Positions 1 to 7,707 are shown, counted from the stretch's first letter. The stretch: 13,007 bases of DNA from HO2-45-28 sp964574495 (GCA_964574495.1 CAZNNT010000022.1:1-13007); one strand, 5' to 3'. Program-made: numbers and translations. The notes: generated from the letters alone by a model not told the origin.

Positions 1-88
1 CCGGTGTCTCACCTTCGCCGCGCTCGGTATGCAAAATCCCCAGCCGCGCCCGGCTCCTTTTTGATTTTTTTAAAATCTTGAATTCCAT
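1..88 (-). CDS. tgt: Queuine tRNA-ribosyltransferase, N-terminal fragment
   Basis: Partial gene; only the first 29 codons lie inside the window and it continues beyond base 1. The reading starts MEFKILKKSKRSRARLG and continues ILHTERGEGETP, which matches the usual Tgt N-terminus (a basic Ser/Arg-Ala-Arg-x-Gly strand followed by a short stretch ending G-x-x-x-TP). Tgt exchanges guanine for queuine or its precursor at position 34 of tRNAs for Asp, Asn, His and Tyr in the cytoplasm. The tRNA-Asn in this window is a substrate type. The ATG at 88-86 sits 11 nt after the TGA of the DoxX gene, so the two are probably co-transcribed; an in-frame TTG six nt upstream is an alternative start. A GGTGGGG stretch upstream could serve as a weak RBS. 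Assignment rests on the short N-terminal pattern only. Confidence 0.75.
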   Translation of the reverse strand, partial: MEFKILKKSKRSRARLGILHTERGEGETP

Positions 89-99
89 TGCCAAGCCAT

Positions 100-576
100 T
101 CAGCCCCACCAATTATGCAGACGCGTAAACCTGCGGCAAATCGGGAGACTCGCGCACCAGTTTTCCAAACCCCAGTAGCGTCCGGCGCGGACTGTCGCGA
201 AATAAACCAGAACCAAAGCGTAAATTATGTGATCGTCAACAATATATGAATTCTGCCCGATATACGGAAACTGCAAAACCGGAAAATAGTAAAGAAGCAT
301 TAAAATCGCGCCCAAAACAGATCCCGCCCTCACGCCGATTCCCAGAATAAGCGAAACGCCGAGTAAAGCAAGTCCCCATTCGTTTACAAAATTGGTCGCG
401 GGTAAAATGCTTGGCTGTAAAAACCATTGATAAAACGCCGGAAAAGTTTTTGCCGAACCCAAATACCCCGCCGCCGACCAAGCCGGATTTAAAATCTTGG
501 TAATTCCTGCGTAAAACATCACCCAGCCCATTGAAACCCGCAGGATAAATAACGCAAATTTTCGGCCGCCGTTCAT
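100..576 (-). CDS. DoxX family membrane protein
   Basis: A 158-residue integral membrane protein with about four hydrophobic segments (roughly residues 5-27, 65-80, 84-105 and 112-130). The pattern LRVSMGWVMFYAGITKILNP near the N-terminus, then a Gly-rich helix LGVSLILGIGVRAG and a conserved-looking VDDHIIYALVL segment ending RYWGLE, is typical of the DoxX/DoxD family (named after a thiosulfate:quinone oxidoreductase subunit; most members have no proven reaction). Two Cys (WCASLPIC) lie in the C-terminal tail. It is the penultimate gene of the string, 18 nt after the dehydrogenase stop and 11 nt before tgt. No Shine-Dalgarno is visible; the leader is A/T only. The family call is secure; the substrate is unknown. 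Confidence 0.88.
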   Translation of the reverse strand: MNGGRKFALFILRVSMGWVMFYAGITKILNPAWSAAGYLGSAKTFPAFYQWFLQPSILPATNFVNEWGLALLGVSLILGIGVRAGSVLGAILMLLYYFPVLQFPYIGQNSYIVDDHIIYALVLVYFATVRAGRYWGLENWCASLPICRRFTRLHNWWG

Positions 577-594
577 ATTTAAAAATATTTTTAA

Positions 595-1356
595 TTAAGC
601 CGCTAACCATCCGCCGTCGACATATAAAGTTGAGCCAGTTATATAACCGGCCTCATCGGAAGCCAAAAATACCACTGCCGCCGACACTTCTTCGGGCCTG
701 CCCATTCTTTTTAACGGCACCCTTGAAAGTATCGCGTCCATTTCTTCTTTGGAGGTGTTTGCGGCATCAACCATTGACGTATCAATAACACCAGGAGCAA
801 TAGCATTGACATTTATGCCGAGAGGCGCCAGTTCTATTGCCATCGTTTCGGTCATACCGATTATCCCGCCTTTAGAAGCCGTATAATGGGCGCCGTATGA
901 AAAACCTATCCCGACCCCGCCAGAAGCAATTGAAGCAATATTGATTATTCGACCCCATTTATTTTTAGCCATTTCTTTGGCCGCGCGCTGAGCGCAAAGA
1001 AATTCTCCTTTCAAATTTATTGCCAGTGTCCTATCCCATTCTTTCTCGGTCATTTCAAGCGCGGACTTGGGCAAAAATACGCCGGCATTATTTACCAAAA
1101 TATCCAATCGGCCGTAAAGTTTAACCGTTTCATCAAAAACTTTATTAACCTCATCGGCATTTGATACGTCCATCCTCAAACAAACCGCCTCTCCCCCCTT
1201 TGCTTTAATCTCTTCAACCACCGGCAAACATTCTCCGGCATCAATATCGGTTACGATAACTTTCGCGCCCTGTTCAGCCAAAGCCAAAGCATGCGTCCGG
1301 CCCATACCGCGCCTGGCGCCCGTAACTAACGCGATTTTATTTTTAAGGCCAAACAT
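595..1356 (-). CDS. Short-chain dehydrogenase/reductase (SDR), FabG-like
   Basis: A full-length classical SDR of 253 residues. The nucleotide-binding motif TGARRGMG lies at 12-19, an Asp at the end of the second strand (VTDID, about 37) favours NAD(H) over NADP(H), NNAG is at 89-92, and the catalytic set is N114, S142, Y158 and K162 (YTASK). The C-terminal PGVIDT and ITGSTLYVDGG are typical. It is expected to be a cytoplasmic NAD(P)-dependent oxidoreductase acting on an alcohol or carbonyl. The substrate cannot be read from sequence; an acyl-carrier-protein reductase role is possible, but no fatty-acid genes are nearby. It lies between two DoxX-type genes, 9 nt after the preceding stop, inside the minus-strand string. 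No RBS is visible. Confidence 0.93.
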   Translation of the reverse strand: MFGLKNKIALVTGARRGMGRTHALALAEQGAKVIVTDIDAGECLPVVEEIKAKGGEAVCLRMDVSNADEVNKVFDETVKLYGRLDILVNNAGVFLPKSALEMTEKEWDRTLAINLKGEFLCAQRAAKEMAKNKWGRIINIASIASGGVGIGFSYGAHYTASKGGIIGMTETMAIELAPLGINVNAIAPGVIDTSMVDAANTSKEEMDAILSRVPLKRMGRPEEVSAAVVFLASDEAGYITGSTLYVDGGWLAA

Positions 1357-1365
1357 TAAATCGGA

Positions 1366-1578
1366 TTATTTTTTATCAATATGCTGCCAAAGCCAAACTA
1401 TTATCAAGACGCCGATAATCAGAAAAATGGTTGAGTAGGCGAACATAAAAAATCCTCCCCACCCGTAACCCATCATGCCCCACGGCATCATATTCCAGCC
1501 GGAAACATCCGCGCCGTTGGCTGACGCAAAAAACGGCACTGTCAACACGGCTGTTAAAATTGATTTTAATATTCTCAT
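1366..1578 (-). CDS. Small Met/Trp/Gly-rich single-helix membrane protein
   Basis: A 70-residue protein starting MRILKSILTAVLTV. A longer in-frame start at 1698 exists but would run through the neighbouring membrane-protein gene, so 1578 is chosen. It has an N-terminal hydrophobic signal-like segment (4-20), a short outside stretch rich in Met, Trp, Gly and Tyr (MMPWGMMGYGWGG, about 30-42), and a strong transmembrane helix (43-64) ending in a short charged tail. Similar small Met-rich peptides are often seen beside copper exporters, and Met is a Cu(I) ligand, so a metal-related role is plausible. This is inference; I do not recognise a named family. It sits 25 nt after the 126-residue membrane protein gene and 9 nt before the SDR gene. 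Confidence 0.7.
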   Translation of the reverse strand: MRILKSILTAVLTVPFFASANGADVSGWNMMPWGMMGYGWGGFFMFAYSTIFLIIGVLIIVWLWQHIDKK

Positions 1579-1603
1579 ATTTTTATTTTTATTAATTTTT
1601 AAT

Positions 1604-1984
1604 TTACCTGAACCACTCCTTAATTGTCCTGGGCCAGCCGACCAGAAGAAGCAATGCCAAGGGAGAGCCCCAATTAGCCCAACGTTCCACGAATTCAAAA
1701 ATAGAGTCGCCGGCGATAGGACGCATTAAGGCGGTCCAGAACCCCCAAAAAGCCATCCAAAGAAGCGCAATCCTTACCGGTTTAATCAGAACTAAGACGG
1801 CTAAAATCACATCAACTAATCCTATGAGCCACAGCAAGGTCGCGGCGGTCTGAACATCGGATATGCCGAAAATTGAAAACCACTCCACCCACGCCTGCCT
1901 GCCTTGAAGCGCGAAAGTGCCGTGCCCCAAAAATTCTCCCGCGACCGCAACCCTTAAAACCCACTGGACTAATTTTATATTCAT
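1604..1984 (-). CDS. DoxX-like small integral membrane protein
   Basis: 126 residues, mostly hydrophobic, with about four membrane segments (near 5-25, 47-66, 68-88 and 103-118). The opening LVQWVLRVAVAGEFLGHGTFAL and the short helix layout resemble DoxX-like/uncharacterised membrane proteins, but the match is looser than for the 158-residue protein at 100-576. No enzymatic motif or Cys is visible. The gene follows the copper ATPase by 9 nt and precedes the Met-rich peptide gene, so it is probably translated from the same transcript. It has no visible RBS. Function unknown. Confidence 0.75.
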   Translation of the reverse strand: MNIKLVQWVLRVAVAGEFLGHGTFALQGRQAWVEWFSIFGISDVQTAATLLWLIGLVDVILAVLVLIKPVRIALLWMAFWGFWTALMRPIAGDSIFEFVERWANWGSPLALLLLVGWPRTIKEWFR

Positions 1985-1993
1985 AACTATATT

Positions 1994-4147
1994 CTAAATC
2001 TTTTTTCGGCGCATTAAAATAGCGTTTATCGCGACTATCACCGTGGATAGCGACATTAGGATTGCGGCCGCCGCCGGCTGTAAAAATACGCCCTTAAACG
2101 CCAAAACTCCCGCAGCCAGCGGAATTGCCGCAACATTATAGCCCGCCGCCCAAAAAAGATTTTGAACCATCTTATTATATGTAAGGCGCGAGAGTTTAAT
2201 TATCTTTACGATGTCCCTTGGGTCGTTTCGGACAAGAATTATGCCCGCGGATTCAATGGCCACATTCGTTCCCGCGCCTATGGCTATGCCCAAATCTGCT
2301 TGCGTTAAGGCCGGCGCATCGTTAATTCCGTCCCCCACCATCGCAACCTTCATCCCTTTTTCCTGCAAAATTTTTACTTTTTCGGATTTTTCGCCCGGCA
2401 AGACCCTCGCGAAATATTCATCTATTCCCAATTCGTTTGCCACCCACTTTGCGACATTATCCGAATCACCGGTAACCATAGCGACCCTAACGCCTTCTTC
2501 CTTAAGCGCGCGCAACGCTTCTCTTGATTCCCCACGAATTAAATCGGATAAAGCCAGAGCGCCCAAAATAGAACCGCGGTCAAGCGCGTAAATTATAGTT
2601 TTGCCTTTTTTGTTTTCTATCTCTATTTCGCCTCGCAACTTATCAGTTAAAGGCGATTTTACTCCTTCCAAAATCGCTTGTCCGCCGACTAAAATTTCTT
2701 TGCCGTCTATTTGGCCGCTAACCCCCTTGCCGGCAATACGCTTGAAATTTTTTATCTCAAAGAGCGGTAGGTGTTTTTCCGCCGCCGCCCTTACAATGGC
2801 TTTGGATATAAAATGCTCCGAATGAGCATCAACCGAAGCCGCCAAACGCAAAAGTTCATTTTCATTTTCCGCGCCGACATTCCAAATGTCAGTCAGTCCG
2901 TATTCTCCTTTCGTCAAAGTGCCTGTTTTATCAAAAAGCACCACATCAATTTTTCGGGCTAGCTCAAGCGCGAGACGCTGTTTAATCAAAAATCCCCGGC
3001 GCGCGGCCATAGTCGTTGATATTGAAGCCACAAGAGGAACCGCCAAACCCAAAGCGTGCGGACAAGCAATGACCAAAACCGCAACCAGCCGCTCAACGGC
3101 AAAACCAAAACCGGCTTTAGCAACAAGCCAGAAAATAAAGGCCGAGGCACCGAAAGCAATCGCGATAATGGTCAGGAAATAAGCCGCGCGGTCGGAAAGA
3201 ATTTGCAGTCGGGATTTTGACGCCTGGGCTTCGCGCACCAAACGCATGATTCCGGCCAAAAAAGTATGTTCTCCAACCTTAGTTACTTTAATTTTCAAAG
3301 CGCCGTCGCCATTTATGGTGCCGGCGATGACTTCTGACGATGCGGATTTTTTTACCGGGGCCGATTCTCCGGTAATCATTGATTCGTTGGCTTCCGATTC
3401 TCCTTCAATAACAACTCCGTCCGTGGGAATTCTTCCGCCCGGACGCACAAAAACAATATCTCCTTCTTTTATTTCTTCTAGACGGACTTTTTTGGGCTCG
3501 CCGTTTTTAATCACCTCGGCTTCGTCGGGTATAAGTTTTGAAAGTTCTTTAAGCGCCCCTTGCGCGCCCGAAACCGCTCTCATTTCTATCCAATGGCCCA
3601 AAAGCATAACCGTAATCAGCGAGGAAAGCTCCCAGAAAAGGCCTTCTTCGGGACGTCCGACCAAAACGACATAAATACTATAAATGTAAGCAGCGCCTAT
3701 GGCGACAGCTATTAAGGTCATCATTCCCGGCAGACGCGCTTTTAATTCCCTCGCGGCGCTCGCCAAAAAAATCCACCCGCCGTAAAAAAATATGATTGAG
3801 CCCAAAACAGCCGGAATATAAGAAGAGCCGTAAAATACTGGCGCCCGCCACTCAAAAAGCTGAAAAAGTATATCCGAATAAATCACAACCGGAATAGAGA
3901 GAATCAAACTTACCCAAAATTTTTTCAAAAACACCTCGGTTGAATGCCCGGCGTGCTTATCATGCTCTTTATGGTCAGTATGCTTTTTATGACTCGTGGT
4001 AATTAAATTCATTCCGCATTCATGGCAAATTCCCGGCGATTCTTCCAAAATCTCCGGATGCATGGGGCAGGTGTAAAAACTCCCGCCTTTTTCGGCAGAA
4101 TCAGAATCATTTTTATGTTCCTGATGACAATAATTATGATGGTTCAT
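1994..4147 (-). CDS. Copper-translocating P1B-3 type ATPase (CopB-like) with N-terminal metal-binding domain
   Basis: A 717-residue heavy-metal P-type ATPase, expected to pump copper out of the cytoplasm. The N-terminus has a short heavy-metal-binding domain, TCPMHPEI ... CHECGM (about 26-46), followed by a His-rich stretch (52-69). The core has actuator TGES (259-262), membrane metal motif CPH (362-364), phosphorylation site DKTGT (406-410) and MVGDGINDAP near the C-terminus. The late helices carry YNVAAIP and MSLST, matching the YN(x4)P and MSxST patterns reported for subgroup P1B-3, so the subgroup call is well supported. One oddity: the usual nucleotide-domain HP motif (SEHP) reads SEHF at 443-446. 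The start has AAGG just upstream. A 146-nt gap separates it from the previous gene; I see no clear promoter or operator there. Confidence 0.95.
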   Translation of the reverse strand: MNHHNYCHQEHKNDSDSAEKGGSFYTCPMHPEILEESPGICHECGMNLITTSHKKHTDHKEHDKHAGHSTEVFLKKFWVSLILSIPVVIYSDILFQLFEWRAPVFYGSSYIPAVLGSIIFFYGGWIFLASAARELKARLPGMMTLIAVAIGAAYIYSIYVVLVGRPEEGLFWELSSLITVMLLGHWIEMRAVSGAQGALKELSKLIPDEAEVIKNGEPKKVRLEEIKEGDIVFVRPGGRIPTDGVVIEGESEANESMITGESAPVKKSASSEVIAGTINGDGALKIKVTKVGEHTFLAGIMRLVREAQASKSRLQILSDRAAYFLTIIAIAFGASAFIFWLVAKAGFGFAVERLVAVLVIACPHALGLAVPLVASISTTMAARRGFLIKQRLALELARKIDVVLFDKTGTLTKGEYGLTDIWNVGAENENELLRLAASVDAHSEHFISKAIVRAAAEKHLPLFEIKNFKRIAGKGVSGQIDGKEILVGGQAILEGVKSPLTDKLRGEIEIENKKGKTIIYALDRGSILGALALSDLIRGESREALRALKEEGVRVAMVTGDSDNVAKWVANELGIDEYFARVLPGEKSEKVKILQEKGMKVAMVGDGINDAPALTQADLGIAIGAGTNVAIESAGIILVRNDPRDIVKIIKLSRLTYNKMVQNLFWAAGYNVAAIPLAAGVLAFKGVFLQPAAAAILMSLSTVIVAINAILMRRKKI

Positions 4148-4293
4148 ACCTTACTCTTTAAAGAAAAAATAAATGACTATCCATACAGTCAAAGTATAAG
4201 ACTCCAAATAAGCCGGGCATACCGCACAGTCGAATTAGGTTACGCGCCTTTCCAGCCGGACAAAAATTTATTTTTATACATACTTATATTATA

Positions 4294-5088
4294 TCATATA
4301 GCGCAACCGCTGGCTTGCGGCTGGGAATCTACGGCGCAAGGAGAACCGGCGCTCTGATTTAATTCCGGAAACCACATTGCGTTAACCTTTGCGGCAAAAT
4401 CGTACATTTCTTTTTCACCCACTCCTTGTGAGGCCATCAATTCCAAAAGCCCGAGCATGGCCATGCCGTGATTGCAATCGGGGAAATAGGTTGAATTACT
4501 GCAGCAAGGCCGATAAACATTTTTGCTGACGCGTTCAACTAATTCCTGCTGTTCCTCGTTCAAAATCACGAATGGGTGCCTGGCATAATGCTCCATTGCG
4601 TGTCCTTTTGCCAGCGTCCACCCTCCGGTTGAAGCGAATCGGGAGGCCTTAACCAACGCTTCTTCGGCAGAGGCGGGACTTTTCCCGTCGTAGGTCGTCA
4701 TCGGGCCATAAATTAAAATATCGTTTCTGTTGCCAAGACCCAAAGCCCATAAAAGATTTAGGATAACGCCCGAGTTTTCAGGAGTAATTTTAAGATAGCC
4801 GTTATTTTCGCCGTAAAGAAGTTCGCGCGTTTTATCGTCTAGTCCGCCGCGGCCAGTGTAAAGCGATTCAAATTTTTCGGCGTCAATCACGCCCGCGCTT
4901 ATCATTTTTACGCCTAAATCGCCCCATTTAACCGGCAAGACCGTTCCTTCCGAGAACCCCGGCGCAACCGCGGCAAGATTTTTATTTTTTTCAACAGCCG
5001 GTTTTTGAGTATAAATCCAAGCGCCTCCAAGAATAAGCGCTGAAATCACAATGGCAACCGGCAAATTAAAACTGTTTTTTGTGTCCAT
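4294..5088 (-). CDS. Membrane-anchored extracytoplasmic Cys/His-rich protein, unrecognised family
   Basis: 264 residues with one N-terminal anchor helix (about 10-27) and the rest predicted outside the membrane. I do not recognise a named family. Candidate metal or redox residues cluster late: HAMEHYARH (H163, H167, H171), PCCSNSTYFPDCNHGMAM (C195, C196, C205, H207, M209, M211) and two C-terminal Cys (251, 262). The density of Cys, His and Met, plus its place between a CPHC thioredoxin and a copper ATPase, suggests metal binding or a redox partner; this is inference. The gene is 9 nt after the thioredoxin gene stop. No RBS is visible in the A/T-rich leader. Confidence 0.8.
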   Translation of the reverse strand: MDTKNSFNLPVAIVISALILGGAWIYTQKPAVEKNKNLAAVAPGFSEGTVLPVKWGDLGVKMISAGVIDAEKFESLYTGRGGLDDKTRELLYGENNGYLKITPENSGVILNLLWALGLGNRNDILIYGPMTTYDGKSPASAEEALVKASRFASTGGWTLAKGHAMEHYARHPFVILNEEQQELVERVSKNVYRPCCSNSTYFPDCNHGMAMLGLLELMASQGVGEKEMYDFAAKVNAMWFPELNQSAGSPCAVDSQPQASGCAI

Positions 5089-5097
5089 AAATTATTT

Positions 5098-5463
5098 TTA
5101 TTTTTTATTTTCTAATAAGCATCCGCTTGCCTCCGATAATTTTTCAAGACCCGTCTCACCTTCAAATCTGCGGCCGTCGGAAAGAATCCATGTCGGATAG
5201 CCGTTAATTTTTTCAGCTAAGCATTTGTCCGTTTCTTCGGTACACTCCACATAATTCACGAGGCGAAATGAACCGGCGAAGGCCTTTTTCTCGTTTTGGC
5301 AATGCGGACACCAGTAGGCGCCGTACATAACGACGCCTCTATCCGTAAGGCATTGCGCGAAATCGTCATATTTTCCCTCAACCGATTCTTTCGGCCAAAA
5401 AATAAATACAAATACTGCTGCTAAAATTACGGCTAATAAAATAATCCAAATAATTTTTTTCAT
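5098..5463 (-). CDS. Membrane-anchored thioredoxin-like protein with CPHC active site
   Basis: 121 residues: an N-terminal anchor helix (4-22) followed by a compact thioredoxin fold. The active site YGAYWCPHCQNEKKAF has C52 and C55; the CPHC dipeptide is the one found in DsbA, which makes the disulfide unusually oxidising there. Other marks are an extra Cys pair (VECTEETDKC), the cis-Pro loop GYPTWI and a Cys near the C-terminus (SGCLL). It resembles the thioredoxin domains attached to VKOR-type oxidases, but no VKOR gene is visible. It lies 1 nt after the CxxC membrane protein and two genes after CcdA, so CcdA may supply electrons to it across the membrane. Confidence 0.9.
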   Translation of the reverse strand: MKKIIWIILLAVILAAVFVFIFWPKESVEGKYDDFAQCLTDRGVVMYGAYWCPHCQNEKKAFAGSFRLVNYVECTEETDKCLAEKINGYPTWILSDGRRFEGETGLEKLSEASGCLLENKK

Positions 5464-5464
5464 A

Positions 5465-5935
5465 CTAACAGCAATTTTTTAACTCGTCTTCCAATTTTTC
5501 GGCTTTGGCCGAATGTTTTTTGAGATTCTCGCTTCCGCTATTTTTTCTGACAAAAAAGACGTAAACAAGCATCGTGAGAAAAACAATTTCAATGACAAAT
5601 GTCGACCAGCTCAAAGCGCCTATGGCGATGTGCGCCAAATAAAACCCGGCGACGATAACGGCAAACCTGAACCAGAAAGATTTTTCGCCTCGCCAGTTGA
5701 ATTTTTTTTCCGCCTGATACGCAATGCCCGCAACCGTCCCGCCCATCAGAAGCGTTATTACCGGCAAATATAAATCTACCGGCGCAAAGTCGGCCAAAAC
5801 CGCGAGCGTCATCAAAATCCACGCCCCCGAAACGCCGGCGCAAAGAGCGCAAATAGAAAAAGGTAAAAATTTATTCGCGACCTTGACGCCCAAAGTTATT
5901 GCCACAAGCAAAATCAAAGCAATGATTATATCCAT
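5465..5935 (-). CDS. Multi-pass membrane protein with CxxC motif
   Basis: 156 residues starting MDIIIALILLVA. A longer in-frame start at 6022 would run deep into the ccdA-like gene and adds a basic, non-membrane tail, so 5935 is chosen. About five hydrophobic segments are present. The motif FSICALCAGVSGAWI places C29 and C32 at the start of the second helix, near a membrane face, and the protein ends in a CC pair after a charged, probably cytoplasmic tail. I do not recognise the family; membrane-embedded thiol transfer is a reasonable guess from the CxxC and from its position between the CcdA-type transporter and the CPHC thioredoxin. The start follows the upstream stop by 2 nt, implying translational coupling; no RBS is seen. 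Confidence 0.75.
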   Translation of the reverse strand: MDIIIALILLVAITLGVKVANKFLPFSICALCAGVSGAWILMTLAVLADFAPVDLYLPVITLLMGGTVAGIAYQAEKKFNWRGEKSFWFRFAVIVAGFYLAHIAIGALSWSTFVIEIVFLTMLVYVFFVRKNSGSENLKKHSAKAEKLEDELKNCC

Positions 5936-5937
5936 AA

Positions 5938-6720
5938 TTAAAGAAGAAATATTAAAGCGCCCAAAACGACCATGGCTATTCCGCCCCAAAGCCGCATATT
6001 TTTTCGTTCTTCGGCCTGCCAAGCCCGAACTTTTTTAAGCAATTTCTCCTCGCTTGCGATCAAAAGAATTATCGCGAGCGGCAAAACAAATATCAGATTG
6101 TACATCAGAAGATACCCAAAACCCCTCAAATAAGTCGCGCTGTCGTGCAAAAGCCCCAAAACCATGAGATACGGACCGCCGGTGCAGGGAAACTCGCAAA
6201 GCCCGACCAAGACCCCCAAGAAAAACGCCGTCGGCATAGAGGCCTTCTCCATAAGTTGCGCCATTTTGTGATGAGCCGCGTGCGGAACTCGAAGTTTTAT
6301 GGGAAATGTCGGGAAAAATTCATTGATGACGTTAATCGCGCCAAAGGCAATGAGAAGCGACGCTCCGACTTTAGCCATAAAATGCGGGGTGTTGAATAAA
6401 TGCAGGGCTTGTAAAATCCCAAGGCCGATTAAAACATAAATTACGAACACACCCAGAATGTAGAAACCGCCTATGCGTAAAATCCCCGATCGCATTTGCC
6501 CCAGACCAAAAAGAAAAGCGACGGTCAGTAAAAGAATTGAGAAAGCGCAGGGATTGATTGAATCAATCAAAGCCGCGATGCCGACCAAAGGCAGAATCCA
6601 GCGGCCGCCATCGGACCAATTCCACAAAATTTCCGTTCCCGCGCCCCCAAATCTGAAAAAAATGACCACGGCCGCAAGTAAAACCGCGAAAACAACCAAA
6701 AAAACGAATCTGGAATTCAT
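5938..6720 (-). CDS. CcdA/DsbD-type thiol-disulfide transporter
   Basis: 260 residues with an N-terminal hydrophobic segment (5-23) and a further six or so membrane helices. The paired catalytic Cys of the CcdA/DsbD transmembrane family are present: SINPCAF (C58) in the first core helix and GLCEFPCTGGPY (C175, C179) in the fourth. These proteins take electrons from cytoplasmic thioredoxin and pass them to proteins outside the membrane. The neighbouring CPHC thioredoxin and other Cys-containing anchored proteins are the likely acceptors. A TAAGGA Shine-Dalgarno lies just before the ATG, one of the few clear ones in this string. It follows the DUF1573 gene by 5 nt. Confidence 0.92.
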   Translation of the reverse strand: MNSRFVFLVVFAVLLAAVVIFFRFGGAGTEILWNWSDGGRWILPLVGIAALIDSINPCAFSILLLTVAFLFGLGQMRSGILRIGGFYILGVFVIYVLIGLGILQALHLFNTPHFMAKVGASLLIAFGAINVINEFFPTFPIKLRVPHAAHHKMAQLMEKASMPTAFFLGVLVGLCEFPCTGGPYLMVLGLLHDSATYLRGFGYLLMYNLIFVLPLAIILLIASEEKLLKKVRAWQAEERKNMRLWGGIAMVVLGALIFLL

Positions 6721-6725
6721 AGTCC

Positions 6726-7214
6726 TTACGGGGTTACCGTTGCTTTAATCATAAATTCGGCAACCGGACCCGAATCATCCTCAATTATGACTTCCCTTTC
6801 AATGTAACCGATACCGGTCGGGCCGTGCGCCGCCGGATCAAATTCAACCAGAATTTCGGCTTCCTCGTTTGGTGCCAATGTTTGACCAGCTCTCGGCACA
6901 AACCCGTGCCCGGGCATGCCGTAAGGCCCGTATTTCTTTCCGCCTTGAATTAAAGTGGCTTCGGTACACATGCAGGAAGTGTAGATTTTTTCCATCTTAA
7001 GCGGATCGGTTCCCGAGTTGGTAATCTTGAATTTGTGATTTACCTTGCCTTTTGCCATTGAGATTGAGCCGAAATCATATAATTCTTCATCAAGTTTCAG
7101 AAATCCGGCCGAGGCCGAAAGCGAGGCACTTTTTTGCGGCTGAATATATTTCAATCCCCATAATCCCCCGACAACCAAAATTGCTACAGTTAAAGTTAAA
7201 ATAATTTTTCGCAT
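6726..7214 (-). CDS. DUF1573 domain protein, membrane-anchored
   Basis: 162 residues. An N-terminal anchor or signal helix (4-21) precedes a beta-rich Ig-like domain of the DUF1573 type: LYDFGSISMAKGKVNHKF, KITNSGTDPL, then KIYTSCMCTEA with two Cys, and a late region of the form PNEEAEILVEFDPAAHG. The family is widespread in exported proteins; its role is not settled. It is first in the minus-strand thiol/copper string and lies just downstream of a terminator, so a promoter would be expected very close to the start. TTAAAAT immediately before the ATG could be a -10 element of a leaderless mRNA, but no -35 is convincing. No RBS is visible. Confidence 0.88.
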   Translation of the reverse strand: MRKIILTLTVAILVVGGLWGLKYIQPQKSASLSASAGFLKLDEELYDFGSISMAKGKVNHKFKITNSGTDPLKMEKIYTSCMCTEATLIQGGKKYGPYGMPGHGFVPRAGQTLAPNEEAEILVEFDPAAHGPTGIGYIEREVIIEDDSGPVAEFMIKATVTP

Positions 7215-7234
7215 ATTTTAAGCAATAAAAAATA

Positions 7235-7255
7235 AAAACCCCTTATAGAGGTTTT
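7235..7255 (-). terminator. Rho-independent terminator after the 7303-7919 operon
   Basis: On the minus strand an AAAACC/GGTTTT stem extended by one mismatch and one further pair, with a 5-nt loop, is followed by TTTTTATTTTTTATTG. It lies between the stop at 7303 and the DUF1573 start at 7214, so it separates the coiled-coil/membrane operon from the thiol/copper string. Confidence 0.75.
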
Positions 7256-7302
7256 GCGCCGCGATACAAATATGCCCGACCGGCAAATTTAAAATCGCGG
7301 TT

Positions 7303-7707
7303 TCAGTTAAAAGACGGGCTGTTTTCGTGTAGCGAAAGCCAGCGTAAATATTTTTCAGGAAAACGAACCGCGGCCGCGAACCAACGGCTCAAAACCGAAA
7401 AAGAAAAATCTTTGTTAACGTAAATATCCGCGGCCGAAGCTGTCAGATAAATAGCAACCGTAAACAAAACGGCAAGTACGGCAAAATTAAGAACCGCGGA
7501 AAAAACGGCCAAAGAAAAACTCTTAAAGGCGTTCAAATAAAAAGATATCATCTCATACATCCCCGCCGGGCAGGCCGAACGGTTGACCGCGGCAGCTAAA
7601 CATCCGCCGCGCATTTCGGCATTATGACCCATGGCCAAAAATCCGAAAACAGCGATTGCGATGAAACCAAAAAGTATGAAATTAACCAAAAATTTGTTCA
7701 TGGTCAT
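7303..7707 (-). CDS. Small membrane protein with two outer Cys, unknown function
   Basis: 134 residues (132 if the second ATG, MNKF, is used). It has an N-terminal helix (5-25), a short loop with two Cys (GGCLAAAVNRSACPAG, about 34-48) that could form a disulfide, two more hydrophobic stretches (54-76 and 77-92), and a soluble C-terminal part with Trp and basic residues (WLSLHENSPSFN at the end). I do not recognise the family. Its ATG overlaps the stop of the upstream coiled-coil gene by one base (TAATG arrangement), implying translational coupling. It shares the promoter at 7931-7959. Confidence 0.72.
   Translation of the reverse strand: MTMNKFLVNFILFGFIAIAVFGFLAMGHNAEMRGGCLAAAVNRSACPAGMYEMISFYLNAFKSFSLAVFSAVLNFAVLAVLFTVAIYLTASAADIYVNKDFSFSVLSRWFAAAVRFPEKYLRWLSLHENSPSFN

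Noticed and set aside
100..102. UGA reassigned to glycine, as in some CPR lineages.
   Set aside because: TGA ends the DoxX gene at a sensible length and the small basic protein gene in an ATGA overlap, so the standard code fits.
2211..3674. Five plus-strand ORFs opposite the copper ATPase gene.
   Set aside because: Shadows of a long, unmistakable coding region; Ser/Pro/Ala-rich translations without motifs.
4148..4293. Copper-responsive operator and promoter ahead of the ATPase.
   Set aside because: The gap has a TTGACT and a short GACT/AGTC inverted repeat, but no matched -10 box and no recognisable CopY or CsoR operator.
5936..6022. Extended N-terminus of the CxxC membrane protein (start at 6022).
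   Set aside because: It would overlap the CcdA-type gene by 85 nt and adds a basic non-membrane stretch, while the start at 5935 is 2 nt after that gene's stop.
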